From Methanomassiliicoccales archaeon UBA147 (lineage in GTDB: Archaea > Thermoplasmatota > Thermoplasmata > SG8-5), in the NCBI GenBank assembly GCA_002496385.1, contig DAJR01000061.1, forward strand, positions 11,296 through 38,684: DNA of 27,389 nucleotides. The letters are read 5' to 3'. The notes beneath the pieces are model-generated. The model saw only the letters and a program-made list of their open reading frames with translations. It did no database searches and was not told the origin of the DNA. Shown piece by piece: positions 15,700 through 23,200 of the stretch (positions are counted from its first letter, which is position 1; every line of letters begins with the position of its first letter). A program made the translations under genes and the position numbers.

Positions 15700-15979
15700 A
15701 ATCTGGATGGTTAACAAATTCGTAATTAAACTATGAATGGGTGCCCAGGTATCGGAGTCGGATTTTCTCGGCGTCCGAAGCAAGCTTCGGAACGATGTTT
15801 GGGTGCTGTAGCCCCGGGGCTCCGGATTGCCATCGGGAACGGGACGGATATTGGCCGGTACGGACATTATCTGTTCATCGGGCAATCTTCACCACGGCAC
15901 CTCGCCCAACTTGTCTCATCGTTCCCAATGTCCATCAGGACTTGGGATGTCGCATACTTTCGCCGCCCCCCTCTGCCGG
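15700..15979. other. Intergenic region with several inverted repeats
   Basis: I see no convincing gene here. Inverted repeats are CCGAAG/CTTCGG around CAAG-type spacing (15775-15790), the perfect palindrome AGCCCCGGGGCT (15810-15821), and a hairpin CCCAA-t-GTCC/GGAC-TTGGG (15924-15946). GCCCCGGGGCT is shared with repeat unit Y at 17465-17475. Open frames across it lack ribosome binding sites and family character. It may be a decayed structured repeat or an untranslated RNA; neither is shown. Confidence 0.4.
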
Positions 15980-15989
15980 TTTATATATC
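15980..15989 (+). promoter_or_regulatory. TATA box for the BRO-N gene (leaderless)
   Basis: TTTATATATC is centred about 26 nt before the ATG at 16011. This is a near-ideal archaeal TATA box and predicts a transcript beginning at the start codon. Confidence 0.6.
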
Positions 15990-16010
15990 TAGACGACATT
16001 ACTTGATATT

Positions 16011-16880
16011 ATGAAGAAAGAGGATGCGAAAGAGAACGCCCTCGTAGTGTTCCAGGGTAAGGGCATTCGCAGGACTTGGCATGAAGGGGAATGGTACTTC
16101 TCAGTAGTAGACGTGATTGGGGTATTGTCCGATAGCGTGAATCCGAGAGATTACTGGTACAGACTGAAGCAAAGGGAACAAGAAAGCGGTGGAACTGAGT
16201 TATCGACATTTTGTCGACAACTGAAATTGAAATCCACCGATGGCAAGGCCTATAGGACGGACTGTGCGAATGTCGAATCGATGTTTCGCATAATTCAGTC
16301 AATCCCATCAAAGAAAGCCGAACCCTTCAAGCAATGGCTCGCACGTGTCGGTTACGAGCGTGTCCAGGAAATCGAGAACCCGGAACTTGCCCAGGCCCGC
16401 ATGAAGGAGCTCTACCGCGCCAAAGGATATTCTGATGATTGGATAGAGAAGCGGGTCAGAGGCATCGCCGTGAGGGACGAGCTGACCGATGAATGGAAGA
16501 ATCGCGACGTGGGAACATCCAGGGAATTCGCAATACTCACCGCCGAAATATCCAAAGCAACCTTCGGTATGACACCGAGCGAATACATGCGTTTGAAGGG
16601 CCTGGAAAATGAGAATCTGAGAGATCACATGAATGACCTGGAGCTGATTTTCACCATGCTTGGGGAGAGGGTGACGACCGAGATTACCCGAACCAGGGAT
16701 TCCCAGGGTTATTCCGATTGTAGGACCGCCGCCAGGGACGGCGGAGAGGTTGCTGGTAATGCTAGGAAGGATGCAGAGAGAAGAATCGGCGGCAGCGTAA
16801 TCTCCGATGAGAACTACAAACAAATGCCCGAAAACAAGGCAAGACAGATTGCTGGGAAAAAGAAAAAAGAGATTGAATAA
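16011..16880 (+). CDS. BRO-N domain protein (DinD/antirepressor-like)
   Basis: The 289-residue protein has an N-terminal BRO-N domain (about 10-115): ALVVFQGKGIRRTWHEGEWY, then FSVVDVIGVLSDS, YWYRLKQRE and a FCRQLKLKSTDGKAYRTD segment. BRO-N domains bind DNA and are spread by viruses and mobile elements. The second half (REFAILTAEISKATFGMTPSEY, then LKGLENENLRDHMNDLEL and GGEVAGNARKDAE) resembles DinD-type proteins. It ends in a Lys-rich tail. The ASCH gene follows with no gap. Its leaderless promoter suggests autonomous expression. The adjoining repeats suggest a mobile or integrated origin. The role (antirepressor, damage response or defence) is not settled. Confidence 0.78.
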   Translation: MKKEDAKENALVVFQGKGIRRTWHEGEWYFSVVDVIGVLSDSVNPRDYWYRLKQREQESGGTELSTFCRQLKLKSTDGKAYRTDCANVESMFRIIQSIPSKKAEPFKQWLARVGYERVQEIENPELAQARMKELYRAKGYSDDWIEKRVRGIAVRDELTDEWKNRDVGTSREFAILTAEISKATFGMTPSEYMRLKGLENENLRDHMNDLELIFTMLGERVTTEITRTRDSQGYSDCRTAARDGGEVAGNARKDAERRIGGSVISDENYKQMPENKARQIAGKKKKEIE

Positions 16881-17348
16881 ATGCAGATATTATTGTCGAT
16901 TAAACCGGAATTCGTAGAAAAGATATTCAATGGCGAGAAACGCTATGAATTTCGGAAACAGATACCAAAGGAAAACGTGGAGAAGGTTTTCATATATGAA
17001 TCCGCACCGACTCAAAGTATTGTGGGATGGTTTCTGATTAACAAGACGATTTCGGGGCATCCAGATTATATATGGGAAAGGTGTAAACAGGATGGCGGAA
17101 TCGATAAAAAACGGTTCTATTCATATTGCGGAATGAGAAACACAATCCATGCATTCGAAATTGGGGAGATTCATAAATATGAACAGCCTATAAATCCATA
17201 TCATAATACAGATAATTTTGTACCGCCACAGAATTATATGTACCTCCAAAATTCAGACCGGTTCGATGATCTCCCGCCCACCCGCTCACACACCAGTCAA
17301 CCATCCCCGGTTTCAGTTCCAGCCCTCGCCATCATGCCCCGTGTGTAA
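16881..17348 (+). CDS. ASCH-domain protein with repeat-derived C-terminus
   Basis: The first 125 or so residues are an ASCH (PUA-like) domain: ILLSIKPEFVEKIFNGEKRYEFRK at the start (given here as two pieces, ILLSIKPEFVEKIFNG and EKRYEFRK), VFIYESAPTQSIVGWF, and the closing PPQNYMYL. ASCH domains bind RNA or modified nucleotides and often sit near mobile elements. In relatives the chain stops soon after the equivalent of MYL. Here it runs about 30 residues further, through DNA matching repeat unit X, and stops in the loop of an X hairpin (TAA 17346-17348). The natural terminus was probably lost when the repeat arrived. This gene is more AT-rich than its partner upstream. It begins directly after the BRO-N stop codon, so co-transcription is likely. 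Confidence 0.72.
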   Translation: MQILLSIKPEFVEKIFNGEKRYEFRKQIPKENVEKVFIYESAPTQSIVGWFLINKTISGHPDYIWERCKQDGGIDKKRFYSYCGMRNTIHAFEIGEIHKYEQPINPYHNTDNFVPPQNYMYLQNSDRFDDLPPTRSHTSQPSPVSVPALAIMPRV

Positions 17349-17750
17349 GCGCGGGGTTGTGGCCCGGTTTCCTGAACCGGGCTGATGACCCGATTCTCTT
17401 TCTTTCATCCTTTGGAGGCCCTGGGTGTGAGCCCAGGGAGGTATTGACTCCGGCATAGGTCCCGGCCCCGGGGCTACACCACCGGCCAACCGGTTGCCCG
17501 TGTTTCCACAAAAGCTAGAGAGAATCGTCAGCTATGCAAGAGATTGCCTAATGGACCCCGCGCTTACACGCGGGGTTTCCCTGTCTGGCTAATGTCCGAA
17601 AATGCAATCTGTAAGCGCACTTGATGCCAAAATAGTATAAACCCCGCCCTCACAGGCAGGGCATGCAGCTGGGAAACCGACGCGTTTGGCGCGACGTTAG
17701 GCCGGCCAACCATCCCTGTATTCAGTTCCAGCCCTCGCCATCATGCCCCG
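17300..17750. repeat. Structured repeat block A (units X1-Y1-X2')
   Basis: X1 spans about 17300-17455, Y1 about 17456-17706, and X2' (first part of a second X) 17707-17750; the X period is 409 bp. Hairpins: CCCCGTG/CGCGGGG with loop TGTAAG (17337-17356), GCCCGGTT/AACCGGGC with loop TCCTG (17362-17382), CCCTGGG/CCCAGGG with loop TGTGAG (17419-17438), ACCCCGCG/CGCGGGGT with loop CTTACA (17555-17576), and CCCCGCC/GGCAGGG with loop CTCACA (17642-17661, one mismatch). No gene is seen in it beyond the end of the ASCH frame. The segment 17426-17750 recurs at 18801-19126. Confidence 0.85.
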
Positions 17751-17945
17751 TGCCGTGGTGCGGTTCTCTGGCTTGTGGGTGTCCCGTTCAATTCCCGGCC
17801 ACGGCTCTTGAGCTTGCCGAAGGGGTTAACTGGCAAACTTGGGATGAAGAAGGTCGGCCCACCGAGGAGACGATGCCCCGGTTGAAAATCGATGGCTATT
17901 GATTTTTCTTCTTTCGAAATAAGTTTCTGAAGGTCCAGGGGAATA
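17751..17945. other. Unique intergenic DNA, left flank of the PH gene
   Basis: This 195-bp stretch follows the break in X2'. It contains no recognisable gene and no terminal inverted repeat. GCCGTGG (17752-17758) can pair with a distant CCACGGC near 17809-17815. A tRNA-like GTTCAATTC string is present but the surrounding bases do not pair as a T-arm. Confidence 0.4.
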
Positions 17946-18653
17946 TTATTCTGCACCAATCTTTTCTTTCAGTTCCTTATACGTGCCTTCGGAAATATCT
18001 CCCTTTAAAAGCCTCTCTTCTAGCATATTCAACTTATCGATTTTGCTGGGTTTGGCTTCCGTTCCATTGCCGATATCCCCAATTCCATCCTTTCCCTTGA
18101 CCCTGGACATTATGTATTCGGTTATGGGTTGGGGATTTGTTATTCCCTGGATATTCCCTTCCGCAAGGCTCATCATTGCCCCGTAGCCTCCGCCGCCCAT
18201 CTGGATGCCGCCGGCAGTTTCTATCTGCAAAGTGTACAGGCCGAATATCCTGTCGAGTATTCCACGCCATTCATTGACATTCTGGATCCTCTCATAGGGT
18301 ATGTTTGCGGTCCTTCTGCCGATAACCCCACGTTTTATGATAATCCTGTCTTGTTGAAGTTCGAAGCCGTAGTTCTTCCAATACAGGCCAGCCCAGATCC
18401 TGCATATCAGTAAGATTATGAAAAAAATGCCAAATACAAAGGCCAAAAATAATAAAACAGTATTGGTGATATTGGGGATTATGGGTTCTCCGGTTACCCC
18501 ATCGAACTCCATAACGAACATGAATATTCCAAAAAAGCCGAATGCGAAGGACATGAAAATTCCTGCAATGGACCATCTCAATGTCCAGACATTGACCATC
18601 TTCTTGCTTGCCTTTCCACCCTGCAATGCATTTTTCAGCTCTTCTCCCGACAT
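17946..18653 (-). CDS. Membrane protein with PH-like (bPH2) and SHOCT domains
   Basis: From ATG 18653 the protein has 235 residues. Two membrane helices (about 26-48 and 64-84) precede a bacterial PH-like domain (about 92-150) with family features YWKNYGFELQQDRIIIKRG, PYERIQNVNEWRGILDRIFG and LYTLQIETAGG, as in YdbS/YdbT proteins. A SHOCT-like helix pair (LNMLEERLLKGDISEGTY) closes the chain. Such proteins sit in the cytoplasmic membrane; their function is poorly defined. A TATA box 33 nt upstream gives a 7-nt leader for ATG 18653; an in-frame GTG at 18662 would fall at the transcript start. The gene lies in a segment of about 1.05 kb between two 325-bp direct repeats, so it may be an inserted cassette. 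Confidence 0.75.
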   Translation of the reverse strand: MSGEELKNALQGGKASKKMVNVWTLRWSIAGIFMSFAFGFFGIFMFVMEFDGVTGEPIIPNITNTVLLFLAFVFGIFFIILLICRIWAGLYWKNYGFELQQDRIIIKRGVIGRRTANIPYERIQNVNEWRGILDRIFGLYTLQIETAGGIQMGGGGYGAMMSLAEGNIQGITNPQPITEYIMSRVKGKDGIGDIGNGTEAKPSKIDKLNMLEERLLKGDISEGTYKELKEKIGAE

Positions 18654-18680
18654 ATTTTTCACAAAGATAAATCATTTAAT

Positions 18681-18691
18681 GGATATTTAAA
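18681..18691 (-). promoter_or_regulatory. TATA box for the PH-domain gene
   Basis: GGATATTTAAA reads TTTAAATATCC on the minus strand, centred about 33 nt before ATG 18653. The mRNA is predicted to start near 18660. Confidence 0.5.
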
Positions 18692-18800
18692 CTTAATCTT
18701 TGCGTAGGGGAAATCCGAGTTAGGAGACACTAGCTTGGTTAGGGATAGGTGATTTGCATTTGGTTATGTCACTCGACATGAGATTCCTTCAAGCCTCGCC
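18692..18800. other. Unique intergenic DNA, right flank of the PH gene
   Basis: No gene is seen here. It contains CTTGGTTAG (18734-18742) and GCCTCGCC (18793-18800), which also occur at the left edge of the window. Homology to repeat unit X begins at 18801, in the hairpin loop TGTAAG. Confidence 0.4.
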
Positions 18801-19277
18801 TGTAAGCCCAGGGAGGTCTTGACACCGGCATACGTCCCGGTCCCAGGGCTACACCACCGGCCAACCGGTTGCCCGTGTTTCCACAAAAGCTAGAGAGAAT
18901 CGTCAGCTATGCAAGAGATTGCCTAATGGACCCCGCGCTTACACGCGGGGTTTCCCTGTCTGGCTAATGTCCGAAAATGCAATATGTAAGCGCACTTGAA
19001 TGCAAAATAAAGCCAGACCCTGCCCTCACAGGCAGGGCATGCAGCTGGGAAACCGACGCGTTTGGCGCGACGTTAGGCCGGCCAACCATCCCTGTATTCA
19101 GTTCCAGCCCTCGCCATCATGCCCCGGTCGAAGGCCGGGGTTGTGGCCCGGTTTGTGGAACCGGGCTGATGACGCGATTCTCTTTCTTTCATCCTTTGGA
19201 GGCCCTGGGTGTTAGCCCAGGGAGGTATTGACATCGGCACCCACCCCGGCCCCCAGCGCTCCGGCACCGGCCAACTC
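18801..19277. repeat. Structured repeat block B ('X2-Y2-X3-partial Y3)
   Basis: 18801-18829 is the end of an X unit, Y2 runs about 18830-19083, X3 about 19084-19240, and a diverged start of a third Y follows to about 19277. Hairpins: CCCCGCG/CGCGGGG with loop CTTACA (18931-18950), CCCTGCC/GGCAGGG with loop CTCACA (19018-19037), CCCCGG/CCGGGG (19122-19140), GCCCGGTT/AACCGGGC with loop TGTGG (19146-19166), and CCCTGGG/CCCAGGG with loop TGTTAG (19203-19222). Against block A the match is roughly 95% by eye, with long identical stretches in Y. No gene is seen. Confidence 0.85.
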
Positions 19278-19309
19278 CCAAAACACCACGACACCCGGCC
19301 TCCGTTCCA

Positions 19310-19370
19310 AAACCGCGTTTGGATACCGATAACAAACCGCGTTCGGACGCCGATGAATCAATTTCATATA
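19310..19370 (+). promoter_or_regulatory. mtnP promoter with paired 21-bp repeats
   Basis: Two direct copies, AAACCGCGTTTGGATACCGAT (19310-19330, 21 bp, cited here by its first 20 and last bases) and a version at 19334-19354, match at 18 of 21 positions with a 24-bp period. They sit directly upstream of the TATA-like TCATATA (19364-19370). The TATA box predicts a start near 19393 and a leader of about 8 nt before ATG 19402. Position and pairing suggest a regulator binding site. Unit Y contains a related string (AAACCGACGCGTTTGG). Confidence 0.45.
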
Positions 19371-19401
19371 GCCCTTGAAAGATGCTCCCTTCGGTATTAT
19401 C

Positions 19402-20154
19402 ATGACCCACAAGCTAGGCATAATCGGCGGCTCCGGGATTGCGGACGCCGGATTCTTCAAGGAACTCGAAAGAAAAACGCTGGACACACCTTACGGAAAG
19501 CCGTCGGCTCCCTACATCATCGGCAAATCCGGAGACCTGGATGTTGTGTTCCTCCCGCGCCACGGCATCGGCCATACGATTCCGCCTCACAAGATAAACT
19601 ATCGAGCCAACATATGGGGCATGAAAGAGCTGGGCGTGAATTACATGGTGTGTCCCTCGGCGGTCGGTTCCCTGAGGCCGGATTACAAACCCGGCGAGAT
19701 AGTGATATCCGACCAGTTCATCGACTTCACCAAGAAAAGAGAACTCACCTTCTTCGACGGACCGAAGGTCGAGCACGTTTCGACCGCGGACCCGTTCTGC
19801 GAGGGTCTCAGAAAGATGCTGGCCAAGATTTGCGCCGACAACAATGTACCGCATCACCGCAAGGGGACTTACATATGCATAGAAGGCCCGAGATTCTCGA
19901 CCCGCGCCGAAAGCCACATGTTCAGGGGGTTCGCTGACATCATCGGCATGACCCTGGTACCCGAAGCGCAGCTGGCTAAAGAGATTGGGCTATGCTACGC
20001 CAACCTCGCAATGGTCACGGACTACGACGTCTGGGCGGAGAAACCGGTCGACATGGAGGAAGTGATTAAGACAATGCAGGCCAATGCCGGAAAGATCACC
20101 CTCATAATCGAGGAAGCCACAAGGCAACTCGTATCTCTCAACTGCGAGTGCTGA
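19402..20154 (+). CDS. mtnP: S-methyl-5'-thioadenosine phosphorylase family
   Basis: The 250-residue enzyme belongs to the MTAP/PNP family and splits 5'-methylthioadenosine with phosphate into adenine and methylthioribose-1-phosphate, salvaging methionine and purine in the cytoplasm. Motifs: LGIIGGSG (4-11), the phosphate-binding PRHGIGHTIPPHKINYRAN near 53-71, CIEGPRFSTRAESHMF near 154-169, and TDYDVWAE near 200-207. The Asp in TDYD is the purine-base contact expected for an adenine-type substrate, which favours MTAP over the inosine form; this is inferred. ATG 19402 begins the family-typical N-terminus; an upstream TTG (19375) lies before the predicted transcript start. Confidence 0.88.
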   Translation: MTHKLGIIGGSGIADAGFFKELERKTLDTPYGKPSAPYIIGKSGDLDVVFLPRHGIGHTIPPHKINYRANIWGMKELGVNYMVCPSAVGSLRPDYKPGEIVISDQFIDFTKKRELTFFDGPKVEHVSTADPFCEGLRKMLAKICADNNVPHHRKGTYICIEGPRFSTRAESHMFRGFADIIGMTLVPEAQLAKEIGLCYANLAMVTDYDVWAEKPVDMEEVIKTMQANAGKITLIIEEATRQLVSLNCEC

Positions 20155-20223
20155 ACGCGTCCTGCCCGCCGAACCGTCAAAGCGCTGAATATCACACCGG
20201 TCCCGATTCTGCTCTGTCATAGA

Positions 20224-20231
20224 TATTTATA
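20224..20231 (+). promoter_or_regulatory. TATA box for the coiled-coil zinc-ribbon gene
   Basis: TATTTATA is centred about 33-34 nt before ATG 20261, giving a leader near 7 nt. The alternative ATG at 20249 would lie before the predicted transcript start. Confidence 0.5.
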
Positions 20232-20260
20232 TCTCTGATTCTATACCAATGTGGCTTTTC

Positions 20261-23200
20261 ATGGCGGACGAAGGAACACATTGGGATGATTTCATTGGGA
20301 ATCTGGAGCGCATAAAAAAACACGAGCAGGGCCTCGCGGAGAAGGAAGATGCGCTCAGGGCAGAAGCCCAGAACCTTGTGTCTCGGGCCACCGAGATTGA
20401 ATCCATGTCCCAGGCCGCCTCTGCAAAGGAGACAGAGCTGGCCGAGAGGGAACAGCGCGTGTCCGATTCCGAAAAGAATTTTTCTTCGAGGGAGGAGGAG
20501 TTGGCCAGGAAGGCAGAGGTAATCGATGCCAAAGCCCTGAACCTGGCCGAAAGGGAGGAGGACCTGAGGAAGCGGACCGAGGACTCGGAAACGCGCATCT
20601 CTTCCCGAGAGAATTCATTGGCTGAGAAGGAGAATTATGCTGCGGAGATGCAGAGCCGCGCTTCCAAGATGCAATCCGAGGCGGAAGCCAGGCAATCCGA
20701 GCTTGCCGGAAGGGAATCCGACCTTGCGGGCAGGGAGTCCGCCCTGAAGGACAGGGAAGACGCCATCAGCAGCCAGTCAGCCTCGCTCGATGAGAGGGCT
20801 TCGGAACTTGCAACGAGGGAGGGGGCCATATCCGGTGCCGAGGAAAAACTCACAGCCCGGGAACAGGAACTTGAAGTTGCCGGATCCTCGCTCCGGGAAA
20901 AGGAGGAATCCATCGCAGGGAAGATTTCTGAAATCGAGGAACGCGAGAGAACCCTCGCCGACAGGGCTTCGGACCTGGAGGCCAGGGAAAGCAAGATCGC
21001 CCAAATTGAATCGGAGACATCCAGTGCGTCAGAGGCTCTTGCCAAGGAAAAAGAGGGCTTCGAATCTCTGAAAGCGGATTTCCAGTCCAAGAACGACGCT
21101 CTCTCCGAGGCTGAAGCATCCCTCAGGCAGACCGAGCAGGCCCTGGCCGAGCGCGAATCAACCGTCTCAGGCAGGGAATCCGGGCTCAAGGAGAGGGAAG
21201 TCGCGCTTGCTGAAGCCGAGGCGGCGCTCAGGCAGTTGGAGGCCGGCCTGGGTGAAAGAGAGGCTTCGCTTGCTCAGAAGGAGCAGGACATTGCTGCCAG
21301 AGAAGCGAAATTCACAGAGGAATCTGAATCATTCGAGAGGCGCAATACAGACCTGGCTGCCCTCGAATCGCAGCTTCAGGAGAGGGAGAGAACCCTGCCG
21401 GAACGCGAAGCTGCGGTTTCCGAAAAGGAGGCCGAACTCCAGAAGAAGTCCGAAGGCCTGGGAGAGGCTGAAGCATCGCTGCGCCAGCTTGAGACCGGGC
21501 TGTCCGAAAGGGAGGCCAGGATAGCCGAGGCCGAAGCCGCGCTCGGTCCGAAGGAGACCAAACTGGCCGAGGAATCAGAATCGTTGCAGAAGAGGGAGTC
21601 GGACCTCCAAGCCAGAGAGGCCAGCCTCCGGGACAGGGAGCAGGGGCTCGAGGACCGAGAGAAGGCGGTTTCGGAAAGAGAAACAAGCATGGCTGCGGAA
21701 TCGCAAGGTTTCGAGAGCCGCCGCAATGAGTCCGCTGAGCTTGAAGCCACCCTGGCAAGGACACGCGAGGAACTTGCCGTGCTCGAAACCGGCCTGAAGG
21801 AGAAAGAGCAGGCATTGGCCAGCGAGTCCGAGAAGCTGAGCGCGGAGGCCGGGAAGAAATCCCTGGACCTGGAAGCCAAGGAATCCGCCATCATGGAGAG
21901 GGAAGCCAGGCTCGCAGAGGCCGAGGAAGCCCACAGGAACACATCCGAGGAATTCAAAGCGCTCAAGGCGGAACTCACGAGAGCCGAGGAGGAACTGGCC
22001 AACGCACGCTCATCGATGACCGCCAAGGGTTCCGAGCTTGACTCCAGGGAGGCCAATATCCGCTCCAGGGAGCAGGGGCTCGACAAGGGCATAGCCGAAA
22101 GGGAGAGCCTCCTTGCCGCGAGGGAGTCGGAGAGTTCCGAGCGCGATGCCAGGCTGGCGGAGAGGGAACGCGCCATCGAGGAGAAAACTGCCAAAACACA
22201 GAGCGAGACAAGCGAACTCCAGGCATCGCTGTCCTTCAAGATGACGGAACTGGAGAAAAAAGAGGCGGATATCCGCGGCCTTGAGGAGGAATTTAAGGCC
22301 AGGGAATCCTCCGTGGCAGAAAAGGAAGGTTCTCTCCAAATCAAATTGAACAACCTGGCAGAGAAGGAAAAACAGATTCAGGATTTCGAAGCCAGACTGA
22401 AGGCGGACGTGCAGAGGTTCGAAGAGGAGAAGGCAAAACTGTCTGCCGGCCAGGCCAATCTCGCATCCGCCGAAGAGCTGAGGAAACAGCTCGAGTCCAG
22501 GGAAGCCGAGCTTCAGAACCTCAGGAAGGAACTCGAAGCAGCCCGCACCGCCCAGGCGGAGAAAGCCCCGGAAGCCCACCTCCTGCTTGCCGAGCAGGAG
22601 AGCAATTTTGCGGCAAAGGCACAGATTGACGACCTGAAAAAACAACTCGAGAGCCAGAAGGAACTGGCAGACAAGGCCAGGGAAGCCCTGGCAATCAAGT
22701 CAGGCGAGATAGCAGCAGAACAAATCGAGCTCCAGGAGATCAAGCAGAAACTGGAAAGCCAGAGGGCGACAGTCGAGAAGGTCAAGAAGAACCTCGAAGC
22801 AAGGGAGAGCGACCTGGCCGCAAGGGAAGCTGCATTTGCGGCTAAGGCAGGAGCCCCTGCGGCAGCCAAGCCCGAGGCAAAGCCGGCTCCCCAGCCCGTC
22901 TCTCAGATGGCGCCGCCCCAGCCAACGTCCCAACCAGCCCCCCAACCTGCACCCCGGGAACCCGTGCCACCTGTTCAGGAAGCAAAACCGACTGAACCTG
23001 CTGAGCCCGTGCCCGACGGCCAGATTGCCTGTCCGAACTGCAACACTTTCTTGGACCTGGATGCGGTGATGTGCTACAACTGCGGGGAGATGATACAGCA
23101 GAACATCCAGCGCCCCGAGCCCGCCACCCCGAAACCAGCGCCTGTCCAGGCACCCGCCGGAGACTTCCCATGCCCCGGTTGCGCCACCATGCTGACCCCC

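Noticed and set aside
15733..16014. 93-codon open frame before the BRO-N gene
   Set aside because: It has no ribosome binding site or family resemblance, runs through inverted repeats and overlaps the BRO-N promoter and start.
17362..17440. C/D-box guide RNA in repeat unit X (TGATGA after the second hairpin)
   Set aside because: The base before TGATGA is C rather than a purine, and no D box (CTGA) follows at a guide-RNA distance.
17751..17830. tRNA-like GTTCAATTC string in the left flank of the PH gene
   Set aside because: The bases on either side do not form a five-bp T stem, and no acceptor, D or anticodon arm can be placed around it.
17751..18800. Classical insertion sequence carrying the PH gene
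   Set aside because: No transposase is encoded, no terminal inverted repeats are visible at the two ends, and no short target-site duplication was found.
17300..19240. CRISPR array
   Set aside because: Repeat units are hundreds of bases long, spacing is not uniform at 30-40 bp, and no cas genes are present.
19209..19937. 242-codon frame overlapping mtnP
   Set aside because: It is rich in Arg, His and Pro, as expected from an off-frame reading of a GC-rich gene, and mtnP in the other frame has clear catalytic motifs.
21376..22353. 325-codon minus-strand frame opposite the coiled-coil gene
   Set aside because: The Ser/Ala/Leu-rich product is the mirror of a Glu/Arg-rich coiled coil and has no start signal.
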